Assembly (NCBI RefSeq): GCF_029759835.1
Contig: NZ_JAJJND010000010.1
Span: forward strand, 1 to 41,998
Reading direction: 5' to 3'
DNA length: 41,998 bases
Origin: Acetobacter sp. AN02
GTDB taxonomy: Bacteria > Pseudomonadota > Alphaproteobacteria > Acetobacterales > Acetobacteraceae
Within the stretch, counting starts at the first letter, position 1. The number at the start of each line of letters is the position of its first letter. A program made the position numbers and the translations under genes. Shown here in pieces: positions 35,047-41,998 of this stretch. Below the pieces are notes generated by a model that worked only from the letters and a program-made list of their open reading frames with translations, was not told the origin of the DNA and did not search any database.

Positions 35047-38000
35047 TCATATCTGCGTCGGAGCCTGTGCCGGAGACGCCTGTCCCGACAGCGGAGCCGG
35101 TCGCCAGCGCTGTGCCAGACGGTCCAGGGCAAGATAGATGACAGGGGTCGTAAACAGGGTCAGAAGCTGGGAAAGCGCCAGCCCGCCAATGATGGCAAGC
35201 CCGAGAGGACGCCGCAGCTCGGCTCCGGTCCCGCTGGAAATCACCATCGGCAGTGCGCCGAGCATGGCCGCCAGAGTGGTCATCAGAATGGGACGAAAGC
35301 GCAGTGTCGCCGCCTGACGGATGGACTCAAGAGACGTCTTGCCCTCAACCCGCTCAGCCTCCAGCGCGAAGTCGATCATCATGATCGCATTCTTCTTCAC
35401 AATGCCGATCAGCAGAACGAGACCGATAATCCCCATCACGTCCAGCCCCGCACCGGCAATACGCAGTGTCAGCAGCGCGCCGATACCGGCAGAGGGCAGG
35501 GTGGACAGGATCGTAATCGGATGAACGAAGCTCTCATAAAGAATACCGAGCACGATATACACCGCGACAAGTGCCGCAAGCACAAGGAACATCTCGTTCC
35601 CCAAAGACCCCTCAAACGCCGCCGCAGTTCCCTGGAACGCCGTCTGGAAAGACGCCGGAAGCCCGATATCCTTCTGCACCCGGCTGATCGCCTCGGTCGC
35701 CTGACCAAGCGTATAGCCGGGCGCGACGTTGAACGAGATGGTCGTGGCCGGAAACTGCCCGAAATGCGTGATGAGCAGAGGTGCCGTCTTGCGGGTCACC
35801 TGCGTTACGGCCTTGAGCGGCACCAGCCCCGCCGTCGGTGCACGCGTCGGCCCGGAAGTGCTCGTCCCGGTGCTGCCGGAAATACCGGGCAGATAAAGCT
35901 GATCAAGAGATCCGAGATTCTTCTGAAACCTCGGATCAGCCTCCATGATGACCCGGTACTGATTGGCCTGGGTATAGATCGTCGATATCTGACGCTGGCC
36001 GAATGAGTCATACAGCACGTTGTCGATCGTCTGCGGCGTGACGGAAAAACGCGCGCCGGTCGAACGGTCGAGCGTCACCATCGCAACCAGCCCCTCGGCC
36101 TGAAGGTCGGACGTGACATCGGCCAGAGCCGGCTCTTTCCTCAGACGGTCCAGAAACTTCGGAACCCAGGCCGTAATCTCGGCGGAATCCGGATTTTCCA
36201 GAAGAAACTGATACTGCGTGGCGGCCACGGTCGTATCGAGCGACAGATCCTGCACCGGCTGGAGGTAGAGCTTCACCCCCGGCACGCCCGAAGCCTCCTC
36301 CATGATCCTGTCCGCAATCTCCCTGGCACTCAGGGAGCGGTCATCATGAGGCTTCAGATTGATCAGGAAACGCCCCTGATTGACCGTCGGATTCTGCCCG
36401 TCGATCCCCGTAAAGGACGACAGGGAAGCAACATCCGCATCCTTCAGGATGACACGCGCCAGAGCCTGCTGGTGCTCCTTCATCGCATCAAAGGAGGAGG
36501 TCTGCGCCGCAACGGAAATTCCCTGAATGACACCGGTATCCTGCACCGGGAAAAACCCCTTGGGAATTTCCCAGATCATGAACCCGGTCAGAAGCAGGGT
36601 GAAACCGAACACCGCCAGGGTCAGCCTCTGATGATCCAGAACCACGTCCAGCGCCCGGTCATACGCCGCAATCAGACGCTCGGTCGCAACTTCCATGCGT
36701 GCGGACCAGCGCTCGAACGCAGTGGTCGCCCCGGACACATCATGCGGCCGCTCCGTCAGCATCAGCGCACACATCATCGGAACCAGCGTCAGGGAGACAA
36801 TGGCAGACAGAACGATGGTAATGGCCAGCGTGAAGGCAAACTCATGGAACAGCCGTCCGACCACGTCGCCCATGAACAGAAGCGGGATCAGAACGGCAAT
36901 CAGGGAGACGGTCAGGGAGATGATGGTAAAGCCGATCTCTCCGGCCCCGCGGATCGCCGCCGTCTTCCGGTCCTCGCCCATCTCGATATAGCGCGCGATA
37001 TTTTCAATCATCACGATGGCATCGTCCACCACGAAACCGGTCGCGATGGTCAGGGACATGAGCGAGAGATTATCGAGCGAGAACCCCATCAGATCCATCA
37101 GGGCAAACGTGCCGACAATGGACAGCGGAACGGAAAGACTGGGGATGATGGTCGCCGGAATGTTGCGGAGGAAGATAAAGATCACGGCAACAACCAGGAC
37201 AAGCGCAAGAAACAGCTCGAACTCCACGTCCGCCACCGATGCGCGGATCGTGGTCGTCCGGTCCGTCAGCAGTACGATGTCGATCCCCGGCGGCAGGGAC
37301 GCTCGCAGCCGGGGCAGCTCCGCCTTGATATTATCCACCACGGAAATCACGTTCGCACCCGGCTGGCGCTGCACGTTCAGGATCAGACCCGGCGTCAGGT
37401 TCGCCCAGGCCGCAAGCTGATCATTCTCCGCTCCGACCACCACCTCAGCTACGTCCCGGATACGGACAGGACCGTTGTTCTGATAGGCAATGACCTGACT
37501 GAGAAGCTGCTCCGTACTCGTGATCTGCCCGTCCACCCGCAGCGTGGCCGCACGCTGCGGACCATCGAACGTGCCGGTCGGGGAGTTGATGTTCACATTG
37601 CCGATCGTCGTCCGCAGCGTGTCCAGATCAATCCCGTAGGACGTCAGCTTGGGAACGTTCACACGCACCCGGATCGCCTTGCGGTTGCCGCCCGACAGCG
37701 TGACAAGGCCAACACCGCTGATCTGACTGATCCTCTGCTCCAGCCGGGTATCGACGTAATCCTCGACCTCGGGCAGGGGAATGGTCTTCGACGTGATCCC
37801 CAGTGTCAGCACCGGCGTGTCAGCCGGATTGACCTTGGCATAGACCGGCGGGGCAGGGAGATCGGTCGGCAGCAGCGAACCGGCCTGATTGATCGCGGCC
37901 TGAACCTCCTGTTCCGCAATGTCCATCGACATCGTCAGACCAAAACGCAGCGTAATGACCGAAGCCCCGCCCGAGGAGCGGGACGTCATCTGATCCAGCC

Positions 38001-38226
38001 CCGGCATCTGCCCGAACTGAGTCTCCAGAGGCGCGGTGACGGAGGTGGACATCACATCCGGCCCCGCACCGGGATAGAACGTCTGAACCGTGATGGTCGG
38101 ATATTCCACCTGCGGCAGGGCCGAAACCGGCAGGAAGTGATAGCCCAGCATACCCGCCAGCATGATCGCCAGCATCAGCAGCGTCGTGGCAACAGGCCGC
38201 TCGATGAAAATCCGTGAAGGGTTCAC
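35047..38226 (-). CDS. mdtB: RND efflux transporter, first pump (MdtB-like)
   Basis: A 1059-residue RND pump. It begins MNPSRIFIERPVATTLLMLAI and carries DD401-402 in GFVVDDAIVMIENIARYIE, the pair that carries protons in AcrB. FFPVQDTGVIQGISVA and TGAELRRPLGLAIIGGLALSQ are conserved. A short Gly/Ser/Thr/Pro-rich insert (about residues 825-845) parallels the longer one of the second pump. MdtB and MdtC assemble as a mixed trimer (2B:1C in E. coli), and the two genes here have the same order. Its ATG overlaps the stop of the adaptor gene by four bases. Confidence 0.93.
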   Translation of the reverse strand: MNPSRIFIERPVATTLLMLAIMLAGMLGYHFLPVSALPQVEYPTITVQTFYPGAGPDVMSTSVTAPLETQFGQMPGLDQMTSRSSGGASVITLRFGLTMSMDIAEQEVQAAINQAGSLLPTDLPAPPVYAKVNPADTPVLTLGITSKTIPLPEVEDYVDTRLEQRISQISGVGLVTLSGGNRKAIRVRVNVPKLTSYGIDLDTLRTTIGNVNINSPTGTFDGPQRAATLRVDGQITSTEQLLSQVIAYQNNGPVRIRDVAEVVVGAENDQLAAWANLTPGLILNVQRQPGANVISVVDNIKAELPRLRASLPPGIDIVLLTDRTTTIRASVADVEFELFLALVLVVAVIFIFLRNIPATIIPSLSVPLSIVGTFALMDLMGFSLDNLSLMSLTIATGFVVDDAIVMIENIARYIEMGEDRKTAAIRGAGEIGFTIISLTVSLIAVLIPLLFMGDVVGRLFHEFAFTLAITIVLSAIVSLTLVPMMCALMLTERPHDVSGATTAFERWSARMEVATERLIAAYDRALDVVLDHQRLTLAVFGFTLLLTGFMIWEIPKGFFPVQDTGVIQGISVAAQTSSFDAMKEHQQALARVILKDADVASLSSFTGIDGQNPTVNQGRFLINLKPHDDRSLSAREIADRIMEEASGVPGVKLYLQPVQDLSLDTTVAATQYQFLLENPDSAEITAWVPKFLDRLRKEPALADVTSDLQAEGLVAMVTLDRSTGARFSVTPQTIDNVLYDSFGQRQISTIYTQANQYRVIMEADPRFQKNLGSLDQLYLPGISGSTGTSTSGPTRAPTAGLVPLKAVTQVTRKTAPLLITHFGQFPATTISFNVAPGYTLGQATEAISRVQKDIGLPASFQTAFQGTAAAFEGSLGNEMFLVLAALVAVYIVLGILYESFVHPITILSTLPSAGIGALLTLRIAGAGLDVMGIIGLVLLIGIVKKNAIMMIDFALEAERVEGKTSLESIRQAATLRFRPILMTTLAAMLGALPMVISSGTGAELRRPLGLAIIGGLALSQLLTLFTTPVIYLALDRLAQRWRPAPLSGQASPAQAPTQI

Positions 38227-39443
38227 TGAGCGTGCCCCGCCTCATCCGCATGCTGCGGACTGTCCGCCGGAATGGTGACCTTCGCCCCCGCCCGCAGATG
38301 ATCCGTCCCGTCCGTCACGACACGATCCCCGGCAGAAAGACCGCTCTCAACCACCGTGCGCTGTCCATCGGTGATACCGGGCTTCACGTCGCGGGCCTCA
38401 ACCGTATTGTCAGACTTCACGACATAGACAAACTGCCCCTTCGGCCCCGTCTGAAGCGCGTTGGACGGCACGATCACGACATTATGCTGCGTATTTACAA
38501 GAAGCCGCGCATTGACGAACTGGTTGGGGAACAGACGCTCATCCTCGTTCGGGAAAATCGCACGAATACGCACGGTGCCCGTGGAGGTGTCGATCTGACT
38601 GTCGAGCGCACTCACGCTGCCATCGGCAAGCCGGACGGAGTTGGAGCTGTTCCAGGCAGAAACCGGCAGCGTCCCGACCTCCCGCAGCCGGCTTGCAACC
38701 TGATCAAGTTGATCCTGCGGCAGGGTGAAAATCACGGAAATCGGCTGCATCTGCGTCAGAGTCGCCAGACCGCTCGTCTGACCTGCCGTGATGTAGTTCC
38801 CCTTATCCACCGCACGGATGCCGATCCGTCCGTCCACCGCAGCCGTAACATGACAGTACACAAGCTGAAGCTTCTGATTATCGACCAGAGCCTGATCGGA
38901 TTTCACGGTCCCTTCAAGCTGATGCACCGTATATTCCTGATCCTGCGCCGTCATCGCGGAAACACTGTCCTGACGTATCAGACGCTGATATCGCGCATTG
39001 TCCCGTCGGGCCTGGTCCAGCTTGGCCTGATCCTGCCTGAGCTGTCCCTCATACTGCTCAAGCTGCACCTCATACGGGCGCGTATCGATCAGGGCGAGAA
39101 GATCCCCTTTCTTAACGTGCTGCCCTTCCGTGAACAGTACATCCATCAGATACCCGTCGATACGGGTCTGGACCGTAACGGTCGTAATCGGAATAACGGT
39201 GCCAAGCTCGGTCAGGACAACCGGCATATCCCCTTTCGTCACGGACTGAACCGCAACAGGCTGCGGCATGTCCCCCGGAGCGCCGTTCCGGGCATGATGC
39301 CTGACCGCACCCTGCCGTGATCCGTGCAGCAGCAGACTCAGAATGATGAGACCGGAAACAAGGAGAAGAATGATAATCCATAACCAGCGGCGGCGCGGGC
39401 GTGCTGGCGGCGCGGAACCGGAAGCAGTCGGCTTGTGATCCAT
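38223..39443 (-). CDS. mdtA: RND periplasmic adaptor (membrane fusion protein, MdtA-like)
   Basis: A 406-residue adaptor. A basic N-terminus and one membrane anchor (about residues 20-40, RRWLWIIILLLVSGLIILSLLL) lead into a lipoyl-like domain (RIDGYLMDVLFTEGQHVKKGDLLALID). A coiled-coil hairpin follows (QYEGQLRQDQAKLDQARRDNARYQRL), then beta-barrel and membrane-proximal domains (ARLLVNTQHNVVIVPSNAL). This is the order and type of MdtA/MuxA. The ATG at 39443 precedes the TM anchor directly. It is first in the operon adaptor-pump-pump-channel; no regulator gene adjoins. The 232-base gap to the divergent csbD-like gene must hold its promoter. Confidence 0.92.
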   Translation of the reverse strand: MDHKPTASGSAPPARPRRRWLWIIILLLVSGLIILSLLLHGSRQGAVRHHARNGAPGDMPQPVAVQSVTKGDMPVVLTELGTVIPITTVTVQTRIDGYLMDVLFTEGQHVKKGDLLALIDTRPYEVQLEQYEGQLRQDQAKLDQARRDNARYQRLIRQDSVSAMTAQDQEYTVHQLEGTVKSDQALVDNQKLQLVYCHVTAAVDGRIGIRAVDKGNYITAGQTSGLATLTQMQPISVIFTLPQDQLDQVASRLREVGTLPVSAWNSSNSVRLADGSVSALDSQIDTSTGTVRIRAIFPNEDERLFPNQFVNARLLVNTQHNVVIVPSNALQTGPKGQFVYVVKSDNTVEARDVKPGITDGQRTVVESGLSAGDRVVTDGTDHLRAGAKVTIPADSPQHADEAGHAQ

Positions 39444-39599
39444 GCGGGAGATGTGTCCGTTACTCAGGTCTGATGATGCACGCACCGGAAGGAAACCGCG
39501 CAGCGATTCCGACGTTGCCTTTGGAAGGTGCCAGAATACATTTCCTGCCGCAGAGGGGAAGAGCGTGGCGTGTATCGCCCCGTTACAATTTTGCCCGTA

Positions 39600-39614
39600 C
39601 TGCGTCATACGCAG
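39600..39614. promoter_or_regulatory. Inverted repeat in the mdtA/csbD-like divergent spacer
   Basis: CTGCGT-CAT-ACGCAG is a perfect six-base inverted repeat with a three-base spacer. It lies about 60 bases before the start of the CsbD-like gene, in the 232-base divergent region that also contains the efflux-operon promoter. It could be an operator or a short mRNA hairpin; no regulator is known from the window. Confidence 0.3.
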
Positions 39615-39675
39615 GAAAGTGTATGGTTTTCCCGTGGGTAAGCACCCGCAACATGAACCGGATCAGGAGAAAGAC

Positions 39676-39981
39676 ATGTCCGAAGACAAGCTGAACGCAG
39701 CAGGTGAGAAGCTGGAGGCCGCGGCACAGAAAGTGACAGGACACATCAAGGATGCCGCAGGCGGACTGACCGGTGATGCCGGACTTCAGGCCGAAGGAAA
39801 GGTGGACCAGCTTGCCGGAATGGCCCGGGAAGAATTCGCCGATCTCTATCAGGAAAGCGAAGGCTTTCTGGAGCGCGTCATAACCTTCGTCCGCGATAAA
39901 CCCCTGCCTGCACTGGGCATCGCCTGGCTCGTCGGTGTCATTTCCGGCCGTATTCTGCTGCCGCGCCGCCGCAGAAAGTAA
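39676..39981 (+). CDS. CsbD-like small protein with a C-terminal membrane helix
   Basis: 101 residues. The N-terminal 50 have the CsbD-type repeat pattern (DKLNAAGEKLEAAAQKVTGHIKDAAGG, LQAEGKVDQLAG). The rest is a YqjD/ElaB/DUF883-like tail: DKPLPALGIAWLVGVISGRILLP is a single membrane helix (residues about 76-96) with a Gly-rich face and a strongly basic end (RRRRK). It probably associates with the inner membrane and may be a stress protein. The ATG at 39676 follows CAGGAG. It is divergent from the efflux operon and 149 bases ahead of rnhB on the same strand. Confidence 0.72.
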   Translation: MSEDKLNAAGEKLEAAAQKVTGHIKDAAGGLTGDAGLQAEGKVDQLAGMAREEFADLYQESEGFLERVITFVRDKPLPALGIAWLVGVISGRILLPRRRRK

Positions 39982-40016
39982 TTTTTTTCACGGAATAATC
40001 AGGTTTTATCCCCGGG

Positions 40017-40031
40017 GAGTCTTCCTGACTC
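40017..40031 (+). promoter_or_regulatory. Two GANTC sites forming an inverted repeat upstream of rnhB-ccrM
   Basis: GAGTC (40017-40021) and GACTC (40027-40031) are both CcrM targets and are reverse complements of each other, five bases apart. They lie about 100 bases before rnhB, in the 149-base spacer that should hold the promoter of the rnhB-ccrM unit. In Caulobacter the ccrM promoter region also carries two GANTC sites that affect its shut-off. Confidence 0.55.
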
Positions 40032-40080
40032 TTGCGCGAAACCCCTGAATGATGGTTTTTCTTATCCCGAGCCGAAAAGT

Positions 40081-40103
40081 TCCGCAGGCCCGTGTCCTGC
40101 GGA
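40081..40103 (+). promoter_or_regulatory. Hairpin in the rnhB leader
   Basis: TCCGCAGG (40081-40088) and CCTGCGGA (40096-40103) form an eight-bp perfect stem with a seven-base loop, 27 bases before the rnhB start. There is no T-run, so it is not a classical terminator; an attenuator-like or translational role in the rnhB-ccrM transcript is possible. Confidence 0.4.
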
Positions 40104-40130
40104 GCATCACCAGCCCGGGTAAGGACCTTC

Positions 40131-40751
40131 ATGCCTGATTATTCACGAGAAGCCAGGCATGGCGGGCGCGTTGCAGGGGTGGATGAGGCAGGCTGCGGAC
40201 CACTGGCCGGTCCGGTCATCGCCGCTGCCGTCGTTCTTCCCGCTGCCCCCGGGGAAAGTCTGTGCTCTCTTCTGAATGATTCCAAAAAGCTGACGGAACG
40301 TCAGCGACGGCAGGCGTTCGACGCGCTCCATGCCGAGCCTGGTGTCGAAATCGGCGTCGGTGCCGCATCCGTCCGTGAAATTCACGAACTCAATATTCTC
40401 AATGCCTCTCAGCTCGCCATGCGCCGCGCCATCTCCCGCCTGCGCCACCTCCCGGAGCTAGCTCTGGTCGATGGCAGCCGCAGGCCCGCACTGCCATGCG
40501 CAGTCGAGACGGTCGTGGGAGGAGATGCTCTCAGCCTGTCAATCGCCGCCGCCTCCGTCGTGGCCAAGGTCACACGGGACCGCGCCATGCACCGGCTCGA
40601 CCGGCGCTGGCCCGCCTATGGCTGGGCAAAAAACGCAGGCTACGGAACAAAAAAACACAGAGAGGCGCTGGCCGTATCCGGCGTCACCCCGCATCATCGT
40701 CAGGATTTCGGAACGGTAAAGCGCTATCTTCAGCAGGAGTTATATTCGTGA
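40131..40751 (+). CDS. rnhB: Ribonuclease HII
   Basis: A 206-residue enzyme that cuts RNA in RNA-DNA hybrids and at single ribonucleotides in DNA. Active-site residues are Asp18 and Glu19 in [14 protein letters not shown], Asp in ALVDGSRRP, and the C-terminal catalytic part in [17 protein letters not shown]. The ATG at 40131 has AAGGA six bases before it; an ATG at 40092 is in the leader and lies before the conserved region. Its stop is 14 bases before the ccrM start, and the two are surely co-transcribed. The rnhB-ccrM pairing is common in alphaproteobacteria and links ribonucleotide removal with the DNA methylation gene. Confidence 0.93.
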   Translation: MPDYSREARHGGRVAGVDEAGCGPLAGPVIAAAVVLPAAPGESLCSLLNDSKKLTERQRRQAFDALHAEPGVEIGVGAASVREIHELNILNASQLAMRRAISRLRHLPELALVDGSRRPALPCAVETVVGGDALSLSIAAASVVAKVTRDRAMHRLDRRWPAYGWAKNAGYGTKKHREALAVSGVTPHHRQDFGTVKRYLQQELYS

Positions 40752-40765
40752 GCGGAGCGGCACTG

Positions 40766-41839
40766 ATGGACATCCCGCTTGATCAGATCCTGAGGGGCGA
40801 CTGCATCGAGACCATGAAATCGCTGCCTTCGGGAAGCGTAGACTGCATCTTCGCCGATCCGCCATACAACCTCCAGCTCCGCGGAGAACTCCGCCGCCCG
40901 GACGATACCATCGTGGACGGCGTGGATGACGACTGGGATAAATTCTCGGACTTCGAAGCCTATGACCGCTTCACGCGCGACTGGCTGAGCGAAGCCCGGC
41001 GTCTGATGCGCAAGGACGCGACCATCTGGGTTATCGGCTCCTATCACAACATCTTCCGGATCGGCGCCATCCTCCAAGATCTCGGGTTCTGGATCCTCAA
41101 CGATATCGTCTGGAGAAAATCAAACCCGATGCCCAATTTCCGGGGGCGTCGCTTTACCAACGCGCACGAGACCATGATCTGGGCCGCCCGCGACCAGCAG
41201 AGCCGATACCGCTTTAACTATCAGGCGATGAAAGCCCTGAACGACGACGTCCAGATGCGCTCGGACTGGTATCTGCCGCTCTGCACCGGAAATGAGCGCC
41301 TCCGCAACAAACACGGCCTCAAACTGCACCCGACGCAGAAGCCGGAAAGCCTGCTCCACCGCGTTCTCGTCGCCTCCACGAACGTGGATGATATCGTGCT
41401 TGATCCCTTTACCGGAACAGGAACGACCACCGCTATCGCCAAGCGCCTGCGCCGCCGCTATATCGGCATCGAACGCCATCCGGACTATGCCGATGCAGCA
41501 CTGGAACGCGTGGAACAAGAAACACCCCTGGCCGATGATGCGGTCCTGACAACCCCGATGAAGCGCGAAGCCCCGCGCGTGCCCTTCGGCAGCCTGGTCG
41601 AACAGGGCATGATCCAGGCCGGAACCATCGTCAGCGACAAGGCCCGCAGACTGTTCGCAACAGTCTCTCCGGACGGAACACTCGTTTGCGGAAACAAGCG
41701 CGGCTCAATCCACAAACTCGGTGCAATGCTCACAAATGCCCCGTCCTGCAACGGATGGACCTTCTGGCATTTCGAAAGAAGCGGAGAATTTCTGCCGCTC
41801 GATATTCTGCGCGCGGAGAGCAGAGGGGAAAAGCGTTAA
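40766..41839 (+). CDS. ccrM: CcrM-type GANTC adenine methyltransferase
   Basis: A 357-residue beta-class DNA N6-adenine methyltransferase. Motif IV DPPY (31-34) comes before motif I DPFTGTGT (213-220), the order of the beta class. ILNDIVWRKSNPMPNFRGRRFTNAHETMIWAARDQ (residues about 110-144) is the typical target-recognition region, and the C-terminal RAMA-type domain (280-345, GSIHKLGAMLTNAP, CNGWTFWHFE) contacts DNA. CcrM methylates GANTC and controls cell-cycle transcription in alphaproteobacteria. It is the length of Caulobacter CcrM (358) when started at this ATG. GGAG lies eight bases upstream. A GTG at 40748, overlapping the rnhB stop, is a possible longer start. Confidence 0.95.
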   Translation: MDIPLDQILRGDCIETMKSLPSGSVDCIFADPPYNLQLRGELRRPDDTIVDGVDDDWDKFSDFEAYDRFTRDWLSEARRLMRKDATIWVIGSYHNIFRIGAILQDLGFWILNDIVWRKSNPMPNFRGRRFTNAHETMIWAARDQQSRYRFNYQAMKALNDDVQMRSDWYLPLCTGNERLRNKHGLKLHPTQKPESLLHRVLVASTNVDDIVLDPFTGTGTTTAIAKRLRRRYIGIERHPDYADAALERVEQETPLADDAVLTTPMKREAPRVPFGSLVEQGMIQAGTIVSDKARRLFATVSPDGTLVCGNKRGSIHKLGAMLTNAPSCNGWTFWHFERSGEFLPLDILRAESRGEKR

Positions 41840-41923
41840 AAGCACCGCCAGCGTCTCAGATAATATTCGGAAATGACTGAAATGAATTTCGATAAGTTTT
41901 TGGCACGTAAATTTCGTCGAATA

Positions 41924-41998
41924 GAGAGTGTTATGCATTTTGCGTGAGCAGGTTGGCTGCGTTTTTCAGCATGAGACCTGCGAAGGCGATGGTGTGCA
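41924..41998 (-). mobile_element. Possible insertion-sequence end with a transposase C-terminus
   Basis: Sequence after ccrM turns AT-rich and then, from GAGAGTG at 41924, may be the terminal repeat of an insertion sequence. On the minus strand a frame open from the window edge ends with a TAA at 41931-41933, and its end reads IAFAGLMLKNAANLLTQNA. GAG-type ends and a stop codon inside the terminal repeat are common in IS5/IS427-group elements found in acetic acid bacteria. Only 75 bases are visible, so the family is not proven and it may be an ordinary gene end. Confidence 0.35.

Noticed and set aside
36346-38217. 623-codon open frame on the plus strand over the MdtB-like gene
   Set aside because: A mirror frame of a well-supported RND pump; very rich in Arg, Gln and His, without hydrophobic structure.
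41705-41938. 77-codon minus-strand frame at the ccrM 3' end
   Set aside because: It overlaps the ccrM coding end antisense and has no recognisable family; the visible possible transposase tail is in another frame.
1-41998. CRISPR arrays, tRNA or rRNA genes, prophage
   Set aside because: No regular repeat-spacer pattern, no cloverleaf-like or rRNA sequence and no phage structural genes were seen; the genes are housekeeping or transport.

Overview
The window is a GC-rich, densely packed stretch of an alphaproteobacterial chromosome. The evidence is a CcrM-type beta-class adenine methyltransferase with its C-terminal DNA-reading domain, a DUF1013/TrcR-type cell-cycle regulator, an SdhE gene next to mfd, an alpha-type L31 protein without the usual zinc cysteines, and paired DUF465 genes. 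The overall flavour (tandem-domain cold-shock protein, tandem dihaem cytochrome c, MdtABC-like pump) fits an acetic acid bacterium (Acetobacteraceae). That family assignment is inference and I cannot name a genus.

Layout. 1-2673 (+): the end of an unrecognised gene, then a sulfurtransferase (sseA-like) and cystathionine beta-lyase (metC). 2670-7279 (-): a run of cytochrome c, histidinol-phosphatase-type hisN, serA and the ComM/YifB AAA+ protein. 7411-10542 (+): kdsB, pheA, dapA and smpB, ending at a strong bidirectional terminator shared with the two-domain cold-shock gene (-). 11635-15556: an LpxR-type lipid A deacylase (+), then a stand-alone EAL phosphodiesterase and recG (-). 15686-19467 (+): sdhE-mfd. 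19471-22555: an inositol-monophosphatase-family gene (-), coaA (+) and ilvE (-). 22689-25852: a HAD phosphatase (-), radC (+) and purE-purK (-). 25929-28309: two divergent DUF465 genes, then rpmE, hsp20 and trcR on the minus strand. 28310-29989 (-): an FAD-dependent oxidoreductase. 30141-39443 (-): a complete tripartite efflux operon of adaptor, two RND pumps and an outer-membrane lipoprotein. 39676-41839 (+): a CsbD-like membrane-anchored small protein, then rnhB-ccrM. The right edge (from about 41924) looks like the start of an insertion sequence.

Most of the window is ordinary housekeeping sequence, and I found no novel multi-gene defence or mobile system. The best signals are regulatory. 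A hairpin with a bulged G masks the hsp20 ribosome binding site and looks like a ROSE RNA thermometer. Two GANTC sites form an inverted repeat upstream of rnhB-ccrM, suggesting methylation feedback on the GANTC methylase. Two mutually exclusive inverted repeats lie before coaA, a structured leader lies before serA, and a 15-bp perfect hairpin lies between hsp20 and trcR. One RND pump carries a long Ser/Gly-rich insertion. Four convergent gene pairs have essentially no space between their stop codons.
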